Shown here piece by piece: positions 1 to 8,682 of a stretch of 64,000 nt of DNA. Origin of the DNA: Intrasporangium calvum DSM 43043 (lineage in GTDB: Bacteria; Actinomycetota; Actinomycetes; Actinomycetales; Dermatophilaceae); contig NC_014830.1 of NCBI RefSeq assembly GCF_000184685.1, forward strand, positions 3,348,001 through 3,412,000. Direction: 5' to 3'. The number at the start of each line of letters is the position of its first letter. Positions within the stretch are counted from its first letter, which is position 1. Under the pieces are notes generated by a model that worked only from the letters and a program-made list of their open reading frames with translations, did no database searches and was not told the origin of the DNA. Made by a program: the position numbers and the translations under genes.

Positions 1-607
1 AGCGCCCTGCGTGGTGCTCGGTCAGGACCGGCGCGGGCAGACCGCCGACCGACCCATGGGTCCAGCGGCGTTGCGTGAGGCGCGTCGCGGGATGCGTCTC
101 GCCAGGGAGCTGCGGTTGCCTCTCGTCACCGTCATCGACACTCCCGGTGCCGCATTGTCGAAAGAAGCCGAGGAGGGCGGCATGGCCGGTGAGATCGCCC
201 GCAGCCTGACCGAGCTGGTCACCCTCCAAGCACCGACGGTCGCGCTGTTGCTCGGGCAGGGCACTGGTGGTGGAGCGCTCGCCCTCCTCCCTGCCGACCG
301 CGTGCTCGCCGCCGAGCACGCGTGGCTCTCACCCCTTCCGCCGGAAGGTGCGAGCGCCATCCTGTACCACGACACTGAGCACGCCCCCGAGATGGCTGAG
401 AAGCAGGGCGTGCGCTCGCGCGACCTGCTTGCTGCCGGAATCGTGGACCGGGTCATCGGCGAGCGACCCGACGCCGCGGACGAGCCGGAGGACTTCTGTC
501 GCAGGGTGGGACTGGTGCTCGAGTCGGAGCTGACGCGCCTGCTCCACGCCGACCCGGCGACCCGCTCCGCCGCCCGTCTCGCACGCTACCGCCGCCTCGG
601 GACCTGA
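1..607 (+). CDS. Acyl-CoA/acetyl-CoA carboxylase carboxyltransferase, C-terminal part (cut by window edge)
   Basis: The reading frame is open from base 2, so the N-terminus lies outside the window; about 200 residues remain. Seen: crotonase-fold carboxyltransferase motifs DTPGAALSKEAEE, GGMAGEIARSL and GQGTGGGALAL, in the order found in biotin-dependent carboxylases, where they bind acyl-CoA and form the oxyanion pocket. Known role: transfers the carboxyl group from carboxybiotin to acetyl- or acyl-CoA, making malonyl-CoA or a homologue for lipid synthesis. Whether it is a fused AccA/AccD chain or a separate subunit cannot be judged without the missing half. The stop is TGA at 605-607; the next gene begins 262 bases later, so it is probably the last gene of its unit. 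Confidence 0.85.
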   Translation, partial: APCVVLGQDRRGQTADRPMGPAALREARRGMRLARELRLPLVTVIDTPGAALSKEAEEGGMAGEIARSLTELVTLQAPTVALLLGQGTGGGALALLPADRVLAAEHAWLSPLPPEGASAILYHDTEHAPEMAEKQGVRSRDLLAAGIVDRVIGERPDAADEPEDFCRRVGLVLESELTRLLHADPATRSAARLARYRRLGT

Positions 608-784
608 CACGGACGACCCCAGGTGCCGACCGAGGCGCGTTGACGTGCGTGCGAGTCGGCACCCCTCGGCCTGCGGGGTCAGCCAGCTGGCACTGGTCGT
701 CCTGCCACAGGCCCGGGGCCCGCTGAACAGGTCTGCGTGGCCCACCCGGCCCGTGCGCGGTGCCTCCGTGAGCGGCTCCGTGTC

Positions 785-799
785 GTATGCCGCTGAGCT
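785..799 (-). repeat. Dispersed repeat family A, single copy
   Basis: GTATGCCGCTGAGCT, one half of the repeat that recurs through the window (reverse complement AGCTCAGCGGCATAC). It lies in the 262-base gap between the carboxyltransferase and the methyltransferase. I see no gene in that gap. Confidence 0.8.
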
Positions 800-869
800 G
801 AGTTGTCGAGCACGCCAACGTTCAGGGCAGGTCGCGTCAAGGCGCGTCCGGGCTGAGTAGCGTGGGGGT

Positions 870-1670
870 ATGGCGAAGACCCATGGCGACCGCATTCGCG
901 AGGCGTTCACTCGCCAGGCCGGGACGTTCGAGGACGAGCGGCTCAACGTCGCGTTCACGTCCGGGTTGCCCTGGCTGTTGTCGCATGTCGAGCCCCGTCC
1001 TGACGACGTCGTCCTCGACGTCGCGGCCGGCACCGGCATCGTCAGCAGAGCGCTGGCACCCGATGCCGCGCGGGTCGTCGCCGTGGACAGCACCGAGGCG
1101 ATGATCGAGCAGGGCCGTAGCCGCGTGGTGGCGGAGGGCCACCTGAACCTGGGTTTCGTGCGCGGCGCAGCCGAGGACCTGCCGTTCAGCAACCAGGAGT
1201 TCTCGCTGGTCGTCACCCGGTTCTCGCTGCATCACTTCGCCGACCCCCCACGGGCCCTGCGCGAGATGGTTCGCGTGCTGCGCCGGGCCGGCCGGCTGGT
1301 GGTCATGGATCTGGTCGCCTCCACCGACCCGACCATCGCGGCGCGGCAGGACCACGTGGAGCGGCTGAGGGATGCGTCCCACGTCCGCATGCCGCCGCGC
1401 GGCGCGGTGCGCGACTGGCTCCAGGAGTGCGGTCTGGAGGTCGCCCAGGTGGCGGAGCGGCAGATCGACCGCCCGGTGAAGGGCTGGTTGCAGCAGTCGA
1501 AGACCGACGAGCACGCGGCCGCGCAGGTTCGCGCAGCACTGGAGGCGGATGTGGCCGGCGGCGAGAACACCGGCTTGCGGCCGCACGCGGTCGACGGCGA
1601 GCTGTGGTTCCACCAGACCTGGGAGCTCACTGTCGCGCGCGGTCGGGCTCGTGATGAGGCCCGGACGTGA
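870..1670 (+). CDS. Class I SAM-dependent methyltransferase (UbiE-like)
   Basis: A 266-residue soluble protein. Motif I, LDVAAGTGIVSRAL, lies near residues 48-61, followed by an acidic residue at the end of beta 2 (VVAVDST), motif II-like FVRGAAEDLPF and the post-motif stretch VTRFSLHHFADP; this order is typical of the Methyltransf_11/25 families, which include UbiE and many small-molecule methyltransferases. The substrate cannot be inferred: there is no quinone-biosynthesis neighbour. It stands alone between an acyl-CoA carboxylase end and the convergent liv operon. The ATG at 870 is the first in frame and no better start is apparent. Confidence 0.85.
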   Translation: MAKTHGDRIREAFTRQAGTFEDERLNVAFTSGLPWLLSHVEPRPDDVVLDVAAGTGIVSRALAPDAARVVAVDSTEAMIEQGRSRVVAEGHLNLGFVRGAAEDLPFSNQEFSLVVTRFSLHHFADPPRALREMVRVLRRAGRLVVMDLVASTDPTIAARQDHVERLRDASHVRMPPRGAVRDWLQECGLEVAQVAERQIDRPVKGWLQQSKTDEHAAAQVRAALEADVAGGENTGLRPHAVDGELWFHQTWELTVARGRARDEART

Positions 1671-1727
1671 TCCCGGGATATGGCGCCCGTGATCCACAGC
1701 GTCCAGGCTGCCTCACTCCTTGATGCG

Positions 1728-2432
1728 TCAGATGCCGAGGTACGCGGCGCGGATCCCCTCGTTGGCGAGCAGCTCCTTGGCGGGGCCCTGCAGGGTGATG
1801 GAGCCGGTCTCGACGACGTACCCGCGGTCGGCGACCTCGAGGGCCTTCTTGAGGTTCTGCTCGACGAGCAGGATCGTCAGGCCCTCACCGGACAACCGGC
1901 GGATGACCTCGAAGACCTGGGTCACCACAACGGGGGCGAGGCCGAGACTCGGCTCGTCGAACATCAGCAGGCGTGGCCGGCTCATCAGGGCCCGGGCGAT
2001 CGCGACCATCTGCTGTTCGCCCCCCGACATGGTCCCGGCGAGCTGTTTAGTGCGCTCGGCGAGCCTGGGGAAGAGGTCGAAGACGTACGCCAGCGTCTCG
2101 TCGCGGTGCTTGCGCGCGGACTTGGCGTAGCCGCCGAGCTCGAGGTTCTCGAGCACGGTCAAGGAGGGCCAGAGCTCGCGGCCCTCCGGGACGAGGTTCA
2201 TGCCGAGCTCGGCCCGCGTGTGGCCGGGTTGGCCGGTGATCGGCTCCCCCTCGAAGATGATCTCGCCGCGCGCCACGGGCAGCAGCCCGGAGATGGCCCG
2301 CAGAGTGGTCGTCTTGCCGGCGCCGTTGGAGCCGACCAGCGTGACCACCTCGCCCTCCTTGACTTCCAGTGCGATGCCGCTCAGGGCGCGGGCGTCGCCG
2401 TAGTAGACGTCCAGGTCGCGGACCTCAAGCAT
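1728..2432 (-). CDS. livF: Branched-chain-type ABC transporter ATP-binding protein LivF
   Basis: A cytoplasmic ABC ATPase of 234 residues, last gene of the leftward transporter operon. Walker A GSNGAGKTT is at about 34-42, the signature MSGGEQQ at 135-141 and Walker B LLMFDEP at 155-161. The C-terminal region has LVEQNLKKAL, typical of LivF. The frame is open further upstream, but the ATG at 2432 is preceded by GGAGG with six-base spacing and overlaps the livG stop by eight bases, so I take that start. With LivG it would drive import through LivH/LivM. The ligand of this copy is not known: Liv-type systems also carry amides, urea and aromatic acids. Confidence 0.92.
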   Translation of the reverse strand: MLEVRDLDVYYGDARALSGIALEVKEGEVVTLVGSNGAGKTTTLRAISGLLPVARGEIIFEGEPITGQPGHTRAELGMNLVPEGRELWPSLTVLENLELGGYAKSARKHRDETLAYVFDLFPRLAERTKQLAGTMSGGEQQMVAIARALMSRPRLLMFDEPSLGLAPVVVTQVFEVIRRLSGEGLTILLVEQNLKKALEVADRGYVVETGSITLQGPAKELLANEGIRAAYLGI

Positions 2433-3186
2433 CGTGGGCCTCCGGGGTCTCGGGGTCTTCGTCGTCACGGCCGAGGTAGGCCTCGATGACGTTGGGGTCG
2501 CGCACGACGTCCTCGGGCAGGCCCTCTGCGATCTGGCGACCGTGGTCGAGGACCATGACGCGATCCGAGAGGCCCATCACGGCGTGCATGACGTGCTCGA
2601 TCATGATGATCGAGGTGCCCCGGTCGCGGATCTTCCGGATGAGGTCGACGAAGCGCTGGCCCTCCACCGGGTTCAGGCCCGCGACGACCTCGTCGAGCAG
2701 CAGCACCCGCGGGTTGGTCGCGAGCGCTCGAGCCACCTCCAGCCGCTTGCGCCCTCCGAGGGTCAGCTCGCCGGGGAGCGCGTCGACCCGGTCACCGAGA
2801 CCGATGAACTCGAGAAGCCTCAGTGCGTGCTCGTGCGGAGTGCCGTGGCCCGGACCGGGGCGGCCGTAGTGGTGGCCGACGAGGACATTCTCGAGGACCG
2901 ACAGCTTGGCGAACGGACGCACGAGCTGGTGCGTGCGGCAGATGCCCTGGTGCACCGAGCGGTGAGCGACCTTGCCACTGACCTCCTTGCCTTCGAGGAG
3001 GACACGTCCCTTCGTGGCCGGCGTCGAGCCGGCGGCGACGGAGAAGAGGGTCGTCTTGCCGGCGCCGTTGGGTCCGATCAGGCCGAGGATCTCGCCCTCG
3101 TTCAGGGTGAAGCTGACGTCGTCCACCGCCTTCAGACCGCCGAAGTACTTGCAGACCGACTCTCCGACCAGGATTGGGGTCGTCAC
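2425..3186 (-). CDS. livG: Branched-chain-type ABC transporter ATP-binding protein LivG
   Basis: An ABC ATPase of 253 residues. Walker A GPNGAGKTT is at about 38-46, Walker B VLLLDEVVAGL at about 161-171 and the switch histidine in IIMIEHVMH. The signature reads LTLGGRKRLE instead of the usual LSYGQQRRLE, a modest variation. The start is a GTG at 3186 overlapping the livM stop (GTGA), with AAGGAG upstream. The long LivG-type insert between Walker A and the signature (THQLVRPFAKLSVLENVLVG) separates it from LivF. Partner of LivF, LivH and LivM. Confidence 0.92.
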   Translation of the reverse strand: MTTPILVGESVCKYFGGLKAVDDVSFTLNEGEILGLIGPNGAGKTTLFSVAAGSTPATKGRVLLEGKEVSGKVAHRSVHQGICRTHQLVRPFAKLSVLENVLVGHHYGRPGPGHGTPHEHALRLLEFIGLGDRVDALPGELTLGGRKRLEVARALATNPRVLLLDEVVAGLNPVEGQRFVDLIRKIRDRGTSIIMIEHVMHAVMGLSDRVMVLDHGRQIAEGLPEDVVRDPNVIEAYLGRDDEDPETPEAHDA

Positions 3187-4292
3187 TCGCGCTCTCCTTC
3201 ATCGCTGTGGCCGCCCGACGCCGCGGGGATGGCGGTGGTCTCGGTGGGCGCCGGAAGCGCTCCAGCATCGTCGGCGCTGGCCGACGAACGGATGCCCCCG
3301 GCCGCCACGCCCGCGGGAGGCCGCCAGCCCAGGCGACGGGCGATCCGCATGATGAGCCCGCTCAGGCCCAGCGGCTCGAAGAGAATCACGATGATCAGCA
3401 GCAGGCCATAGAGGCCCAGGTAGAGCTGCGGGTAGCTGGCGAGCAGGAACTCCTGGATGACCACGAAGACGATGGCGCCGAGCGCTGGGCCCAGGATCGT
3501 GCCGATCCCACCGATGACGCCGATGAGGACGAACGAGATGGAGCGGTCGAAGCTGAACATGTCGAGCGGGTCGATGAAGGACTGGTACGAGGCGTAGAAG
3601 CCCCCGCAGACGCCGATGACGGTGCCGGACAGGAAGAGCACGAAGTCCTGGTAGAAGGTGGGGTTGACCCCGACGTCACCGGCGGCCTCGACGTCCTCCT
3701 TGATGGCCAGCAGGCCCAAGCCGATCCGGGACTTGCGCAACCAGTACGACAGGACGACCACCCCGGCGAGGAGGTAGAGGCCGTACCAGTAGAGCTGGTA
3801 CTTGGTCGGACCGCTGCCGATCGGCAGGGAGAGGCCGGACGACCCGCCGGTGAAGCTCGTCCAGTACGTCGCGATGAGCCGGGTCGCCTCCCCGACGCCG
3901 ATGGTGGCGATGCTGAAGTACGGCCCACGCAGCCGAAGCGTCGGGTGACCCCACAGCAGCGCGTACAGCCCGCCGACCATGCCGCCGACGAGCCAGGTCA
4001 GCCAGAAGGGCAGACCGAAGGTGATGCCGAGCCGGACGGCGACGAAACCACCGGTGCCGAACATCGCGGCGTGGCCGAAGCTGATCTGGCCGACATACCC
4101 GCCGAGCCAGTTCCAGGCCAGGCCGGCCGCCATGAACATGAACGTCAGACCGATGACGTTGTGCAGGTAGGCGCTGATGGGAATCACCAGCGGTGCGAGG
4201 TAGAGCACCACGAGCGCGATCACGAAACCCACCACCGCACGCCGCGACAGCCAGGGGACTGGGCGGACGCGGCGCGGCGTGGCGGCGGTCAT
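3183..4292 (-). CDS. livM: Branched-chain-type ABC transporter permease LivM
   Basis: An integral membrane permease of 369 residues. The frame is open much further upstream but that part only shadows livH; the ATG at 4292 forms an ATGA overlap with the livH stop, and the protein then begins MTAATPRRVRPVPWLSRR followed at once by the first membrane helix. Eight or more hydrophobic segments follow, with the LivM-type motifs GQISFGHAAMFGTGGF and GGIGTILGPALGAIVF (the cytoplasmic loop that contacts the ATPases). The C-terminal 45 residues are an Ala/Ser/Pro-rich tail with no evident fold, absent from most LivM proteins. Confidence 0.92.
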   Translation of the reverse strand: MTAATPRRVRPVPWLSRRAVVGFVIALVVLYLAPLVIPISAYLHNVIGLTFMFMAAGLAWNWLGGYVGQISFGHAAMFGTGGFVAVRLGITFGLPFWLTWLVGGMVGGLYALLWGHPTLRLRGPYFSIATIGVGEATRLIATYWTSFTGGSSGLSLPIGSGPTKYQLYWYGLYLLAGVVVLSYWLRKSRIGLGLLAIKEDVEAAGDVGVNPTFYQDFVLFLSGTVIGVCGGFYASYQSFIDPLDMFSFDRSISFVLIGVIGGIGTILGPALGAIVFVVIQEFLLASYPQLYLGLYGLLLIIVILFEPLGLSGLIMRIARRLGWRPPAGVAAGGIRSSASADDAGALPAPTETTAIPAASGGHSDEGERE

Positions 4293-5164
4293 CGCAGCAC
4301 CTTCGAGCCGAAGAGACCCGCTGGGCGAACCACCAGGACGACGACGAGCAGCACGAAGCCGACCGCGGCGGTGAGGTACGACGGGACGATGTAGATGGCG
4401 AATACCTCCGCGAAAGCGAGGATGAGGGCGCCGAGGCCGATGCCCACGACGCTGCCGAGACCCCCGAGGACGATGATGACGAAGCTCTTGAGCAGCTCGC
4501 CCGACCCGAACGACGGGTTGAAGGCGAACAGCGTCGAGGCGAGCACTCCGGCAAGTCCCGCGAGCGCAGTCCCCACGCCGAACGTCAGGGCGTACACGCG
4601 CTCCACGTCGATGCCCGCGAGGGTGCTGCTGCCGGGGTTCTCGGCGACTGCCCGGACCGCCTTGCCCGTGTAGGTGCGGGACAGCCACAGCTGAAGCAGG
4701 GCGACTGCGACGAGCGAGATGAGGAACACCACGACGCGGTTCACCGAGAACTGGCTCCCGAGGATGCTCACGGAGGCCGTCGAGTAGGACGTCCGCACCG
4801 CCTGGTCGTCACCGCTGAACAGGAGGTACGCGATGTTGCGGATGACGAGCCAGACACCGAAGAGCAGGAGCAGGGACTGGACGCCTCCGGCCGCACCTCG
4901 CGGCAGGAAGCGAACCAGGCCCTTGTAGACCCCCACACCCACGAAGAAGAAGGCGATCATCACGAGCGGTGCCGCGACGTAGGGGTCGATGTTGAAGTGC
5001 GTGAACAGCAGCCACGACACGTAGGCCGAGGCCATGATCATCCCACCGTGAGCGAGATTGACGACCCGAAGGACGCCGTAGATCAACCCGAGTCCATAAG
5101 CCATCGAGGCATAGAACCCGGCGAGGAGCACGGCGGACACGGTGAGTGCAATGACCCCGGCCAT
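4289..5164 (-). CDS. livH: Branched-chain-type ABC transporter permease LivH
   Basis: A permease of 291 residues, almost entirely hydrophobic. Recognisable LivH features are AYGLGLIYGVLRVVNLAHG near the N-terminus and the coupling-loop motif GLGSVVGIGLGALIL near residues 235-250. It pairs with LivM to form the membrane channel. It follows the binding-protein gene after five bases and overlaps livM by four, so translation is probably coupled. The C-terminus VLVVRPAGLFG is the usual LivH ending. Confidence 0.93.
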   Translation of the reverse strand: MAGVIALTVSAVLLAGFYASMAYGLGLIYGVLRVVNLAHGGMIMASAYVSWLLFTHFNIDPYVAAPLVMIAFFFVGVGVYKGLVRFLPRGAAGGVQSLLLLFGVWLVIRNIAYLLFSGDDQAVRTSYSTASVSILGSQFSVNRVVVFLISLVAVALLQLWLSRTYTGKAVRAVAENPGSSTLAGIDVERVYALTFGVGTALAGLAGVLASTLFAFNPSFGSGELLKSFVIIVLGGLGSVVGIGLGALILAFAEVFAIYIVPSYLTAAVGFVLLVVVLVVRPAGLFGSKVLR

Positions 5165-5169
5165 ACCCG

Positions 5170-6459
5170 TCAGCCCTTGCAGTCCGGGTTGGGGGCCGCG
5201 CCCTTACCAGTGGCTACGTCTTCCGGGAAGATGATCGGGGAGGTGCCGTCCGGGAGGTTCTGCTGGACGACGAACGGGTAGTCAGCCTGGCCGCCCTTGG
5301 CAGCGGGGAAGCTCAGCTTGCCGCCGGGGAGGATCGAGTCCATCTCCAGCGAGGAGAGGGCGTCGCGAACCTTGGTCTTGTCGACGGACTTGGCGTTGCC
5401 CATGGCGGTGAAGAGCGCCCGTGCCGCCTCGTAGGAGACTGCCTGGTACCACTCGGGGTCAGTGCCGTACTTCTTCTTGAAGCTCTCGACGAACGTCTTG
5501 TTCAGACCCGAGTTCCCAAGCTGCTTGTTCCACCAGACGGCCGACAGGATGTAGTTGACACCCTCCTGCCCCAAGGCCTTGCGGGCGTCTGCCTCGGTAC
5601 CACGTGCGCCGTAGGTCTCGACCTTGTTGCACATGCCTGAGCTGAGGTACTGCCGGTGCATCGTGATGAAGTCCGGCAGGTGGGCGTCGACCATGAAGAG
5701 GTCGACGTTCGCGGCCTTCACCTTGTTGAGCACGGCGGAGAAGTCCTTGCCGTCCAGCGCGAACGACTCGTCGACGCTCACCTGGAAGTTGCCGGACGAG
5801 GCCTGCGCGAAGTCCTGGATCCCCTTCCGGAAGTCCTTGCCGTGGGAGGTGTTCTCCCACACGATGGCGATCTTCGCCGGCTTCGGCAGCGTGCCCGCCT
5901 TCTGCTGCTGGTCGATCCACTGCATCTCGGTGGTGGCGAGGTTCTCCACGGTGGCCAACGTGCCGAACACCCACTTGTAGCCCTTGCTGTAGATGGATGT
6001 CGCTGCTCCGCCGCCGTTGACGTAGGGGATCTGGTTCTGCTCGGCCACCGTGCTCTGCGCCTCGACGAGCGAGGTGGAGTAGGTGCCGAGGAACGCGTTG
6101 ACGTTGTCGGAGGTGATGAGGCGCTGGGCGAGGTTCACGGCCTTGGCCTGGTCGCTGGTGTCATCGAGCAGCTTCAGCTCGACCTTGACCTTCTTGCCAC
6201 CCAGGTCGATCCCTCCGGCAGCGTTGACCTCGTCCACGGCCAGCTCATAACCCTGCTTGTAGCGACCGCCGGTCTTGGACTCGCTGCCCGTCAGCGGCAG
6301 CGTCGAGCCAACGACGATCGTGTCGGGGACCTTCCCGGTGTCCCCACCGCTGGTGCCGGTGTTGGACTGCGAGGGTGCACAGCCCGCGACGACCACAGCG
6401 GAGGCGGCGAAGACGGCGACGGCTCGCCACGCGCGTCCTCTCAACAGGTCACTCTTCAC
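5170..6459 (-). CDS. Periplasmic-type amino-acid/amide-binding lipoprotein of the Liv ABC importer
   Basis: A 429-residue type I periplasmic-binding-fold protein (Leu/Ile/Val-binding family). A signal peptide ends in the lipobox VVAGC, with the lipid-modified cysteine at about residue 27, so it is anchored to the outer face of the membrane and hands its ligand to LivH/LivM. Family features include TIVVGSTLPLTGSESKTGG and YVNGGGAATSIY. It begins with a GTG at 6459 after AAAGGAA and overlaps the stop of the CoA-transferase gene by four bases. The pairing with a CoA-transferase suggests that the imported compound is an organic or aromatic acid activated as a CoA ester, but that is inference; branched-chain amino acids remain possible. 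Confidence 0.88.
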   Translation of the reverse strand: MKSDLLRGRAWRAVAVFAASAVVVAGCAPSQSNTGTSGGDTGKVPDTIVVGSTLPLTGSESKTGGRYKQGYELAVDEVNAAGGIDLGGKKVKVELKLLDDTSDQAKAVNLAQRLITSDNVNAFLGTYSTSLVEAQSTVAEQNQIPYVNGGGAATSIYSKGYKWVFGTLATVENLATTEMQWIDQQQKAGTLPKPAKIAIVWENTSHGKDFRKGIQDFAQASSGNFQVSVDESFALDGKDFSAVLNKVKAANVDLFMVDAHLPDFITMHRQYLSSGMCNKVETYGARGTEADARKALGQEGVNYILSAVWWNKQLGNSGLNKTFVESFKKKYGTDPEWYQAVSYEAARALFTAMGNAKSVDKTKVRDALSSLEMDSILPGGKLSFPAAKGGQADYPFVVQQNLPDGTSPIIFPEDVATGKGAAPNPDCKG

Positions 6460-7685
6460 GGTGCATTCCTTTCGACTGCGGCGGTGTCATCGTTGACCTC
6501 CGCCTGGTGGGGTGAAGACAAGAACTCTTCGTCGGTCGACCGGTGGCGGGCCACCTCGGCCAGCACCTGATCCGTGTGTTGCCCGAGAACGGGCGGTGGC
6601 AGGCGAATCGCCACGGGCTGGCCATCGATGCGCCACGGGCCGCCCGCCATGCTCACCTCACCCAGGGTGGGGTGCTCGACGCGCAGCTGAAGTCCTCGCC
6701 CCTGCACCTCGTCGTCGGCGAAGACCTCGTCGAGGGTGCGGATCGGGCCGGCGGGGACGCCGGCCACCTCCATTCGTCGCAGGACGTCGGCGCTGTCGAG
6801 CCCGGTCAGGACGTCGTTGAGGCGTCCGCGCAGCTCCTCCCGGTTGTCGAGGCGCTGGCGGTTGGTGGCGTACCGAGGCTCCTCGCCGACCTCGGGAATG
6901 CCGAGGGCAGCGCACAGCCGCTGGAACTGGAGATCGTTGCCCACGCAGATGTTGAGGCTGCCGTCCTTGGTGTCGAAGGTGCCGTAGGGCGCAATGGTGG
7001 CGTGCTGGTTGCCCTCCCGGAGCGGCGCCACACCGGTCGCGAAGTAGCGGGTGGCCTGGTAGGCCAGCATCGAGACGAGCGAGTCGAGCATGGCGACGTC
7101 GACGACCCCGCCACGTCCGGTGCGCTCGCGTCGGAGCAGGGCGGCGAGGATCCCGTGGGCGGCGAACATGCCGGCCGAGATGTCCCCGACGGGGACACCG
7201 GCCTTGAACGGCGGGCCGTCCTGGTCACCCGTCAGGGTCATCCAGCCCGACATGCCCTGGACGATCTGGTCGTATCCGGCGCGAGGCGGCCCGTCGGCGC
7301 CGAAGCCGGAGATGGAGCAGTGGACCAGGAGCGGATGACGGGCGGTCAGGGTCGCGGCGTCGAGCCCGAGGCGCTGCGCGGTCCCGGGGCGCCAGTTCTC
7401 GACGAGCACGTCACTACCGGCCACCAGGTCGGCTGCGTGCTCGCGCCCCTCCGGGGAGCGCAGATCGAGCTCGATGCTGCGCTTGTTGCGGTTGACCGAC
7501 AGGAAGTAGGCGGCGGTGTCGTCGACGAACGGGGGGCCCCAGTGGCGTGAGTCGTCGCCGCGCCCTGGCATCTCGACCTTGACCACGTCCGCGCCGAGGT
7601 CGGCGAGCAGCATCGTGCAGTAGGGCCCCGAGAGTGCCTGGGTGAAGTCGGCGACCCGAATGCCGTCAAGGGGTGACGCCTGCAC
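6456..7685 (-). CDS. CaiB/BaiF-type CoA-transferase (class III)
   Basis: A 409-residue family III CoA-transferase. Seen: N-terminal GIRVADFTQALSGPYCTMLL, ADLGADVVKVEMPGRGDD (the conserved Asp region that carries the acyl-anhydride intermediate is further on, near GDISAGMFAAHGIL), NRNKRSIELDLRSPEG and VLVENWRPG. These enzymes move CoA between carboxylic acids. It is first in the operon with a Liv-type importer, so it probably activates the imported acid. Start: GTG at 7685 preceded by AAAGGAG at eight-base spacing. It is divergent from the GntR regulator, which probably controls it. Confidence 0.9.
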   Translation of the reverse strand: MQASPLDGIRVADFTQALSGPYCTMLLADLGADVVKVEMPGRGDDSRHWGPPFVDDTAAYFLSVNRNKRSIELDLRSPEGREHAADLVAGSDVLVENWRPGTAQRLGLDAATLTARHPLLVHCSISGFGADGPPRAGYDQIVQGMSGWMTLTGDQDGPPFKAGVPVGDISAGMFAAHGILAALLRRERTGRGGVVDVAMLDSLVSMLAYQATRYFATGVAPLREGNQHATIAPYGTFDTKDGSLNICVGNDLQFQRLCAALGIPEVGEEPRYATNRQRLDNREELRGRLNDVLTGLDSADVLRRMEVAGVPAGPIRTLDEVFADDEVQGRGLQLRVEHPTLGEVSMAGGPWRIDGQPVAIRLPPPVLGQHTDQVLAEVARHRSTDEEFLSSPHQAEVNDDTAAVERNAP

Positions 7686-7708
7686 GAGCGGCTCCTTTGC
7701 GTTTCGTG

Positions 7709-7733
7709 AGCCATTGGCTAATTGGCTGAGCCA
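7709..7733. promoter_or_regulatory. Paired dyads between the CoA-transferase/liv operon and the GntR gene (putative operator)
   Basis: Two short inverted repeats sit side by side: AGCCA-T-TGGCT at 7709-7719 and TGGCT-G-AGCCA at 7723-7733. They lie in the 106-base divergent gap, 24 bases upstream of the CoA-transferase start. FCD-type GntR proteins bind short dyads of this kind, so the divergent regulator is the natural candidate; binding is inferred. Confidence 0.5.
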
Positions 7734-7791
7734 CTTGTGTAATGCTTTTCTTCCGCACCTGTCAACGGCAAGACGACGAGGAGGCGCCCCC

Positions 7792-8520
7792 GTGGCGCAA
7801 TCGAGACCTGGCCCCAGCCCCCTTCGCCCGGTGCCCCGACCCCGTCTCTACGAGCAGCTCGTGGGGCGGCTCGTGGCGCACATCGAGGACTCCGGGCTCC
7901 AGCCGGGCCAGCGTCTGCCCACCGAGCGAGATCTCGCTCGGCGCCTCGGCGTCAGTCGGGCGTCGGTTGCGCAGGCGGTGGTCGCCCTCGAGGTCCAGGG
8001 CGTCGTCAGCGTCCGACACGGCGACGGGATCTACCTCCTGCGCATGGTCGACCGACGGGAGTCGGTGCAGGAGCTGGTGAAACGTCGCCAGCAGCTGCCC
8101 GACATTCTGGAGGCCCGTGAGGCGATCGAGGTCAAGATCACCGCGCTCGCGGCCGAACGGCGCACCGAGGCGGATCTCCGCGCCATCGAGGCGGCGCTGG
8201 ACCTCATGGAGCAGGAGGTCGCCGCGGGTGAGCACGGGTTCGACGGCGACATGGCGTTCCATTCGGCGGTCACGACGGCTGCCCACAACGACGTCCTCGC
8301 CGGCCTCATGGAACTGCTGGCGACAGCCATCGCGGAGACCCGGCGCGAATCCCTCTCGCAGCCGGGGCGACCGCCCAAGTCGCTCGCCGGCCATCGCCGC
8401 ATTGCCGAGGCGATTCGCATGGGAGATCCCAATGCGGCCACGCGGGCGGCTCGTCGACACATCCAGCTGGTCGCCGACGTCGCCCTGCTCAAGTGGGGTG
8501 AGGACGGCAACGATCGCTGA
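7792..8520 (+). CDS. GntR-family transcriptional regulator, FadR/FCD subfamily
   Basis: A 242-residue regulator. The winged helix-turn-helix runs from about residue 18 to 82 (RLYEQLVGRLVAHIEDSGLQ, PTERDLARRLGVSRASVAQA), followed by an all-helical FCD effector domain with the metal/ligand-binding pattern Asp...His (GDMAFHSAVTTAAHN) and a later His (GHRRIAEAI, RRHIQLV). The frame is open upstream into the neighbouring gene; I take the GTG at 7792 because GAGGAGG ends eight bases before it. Being divergent from the CoA-transferase/liv operon, it most likely represses that operon and responds to its substrate or CoA ester. Confidence 0.88.
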   Translation: MAQSRPGPSPLRPVPRPRLYEQLVGRLVAHIEDSGLQPGQRLPTERDLARRLGVSRASVAQAVVALEVQGVVSVRHGDGIYLLRMVDRRESVQELVKRRQQLPDILEAREAIEVKITALAAERRTEADLRAIEAALDLMEQEVAAGEHGFDGDMAFHSAVTTAAHNDVLAGLMELLATAIAETRRESLSQPGRPPKSLAGHRRIAEAIRMGDPNAATRAARRHIQLVADVALLKWGEDGNDR

Positions 8521-8682
8521 TCGTCGGGTCTCGACGCGCTGCTCTCCCGGGTGGCCCCGCCAAGAAGGCCGAGCCTGCACCCGACCAACCCGGCTGGCTC
8601 GCCCGCGACTCGCCCGCGCCGTGCCGTGCACCGCGATGGGTCCGGGTGGTGGCCTAAGGTGGCCGCTGGGAGGGAGGCGCAG

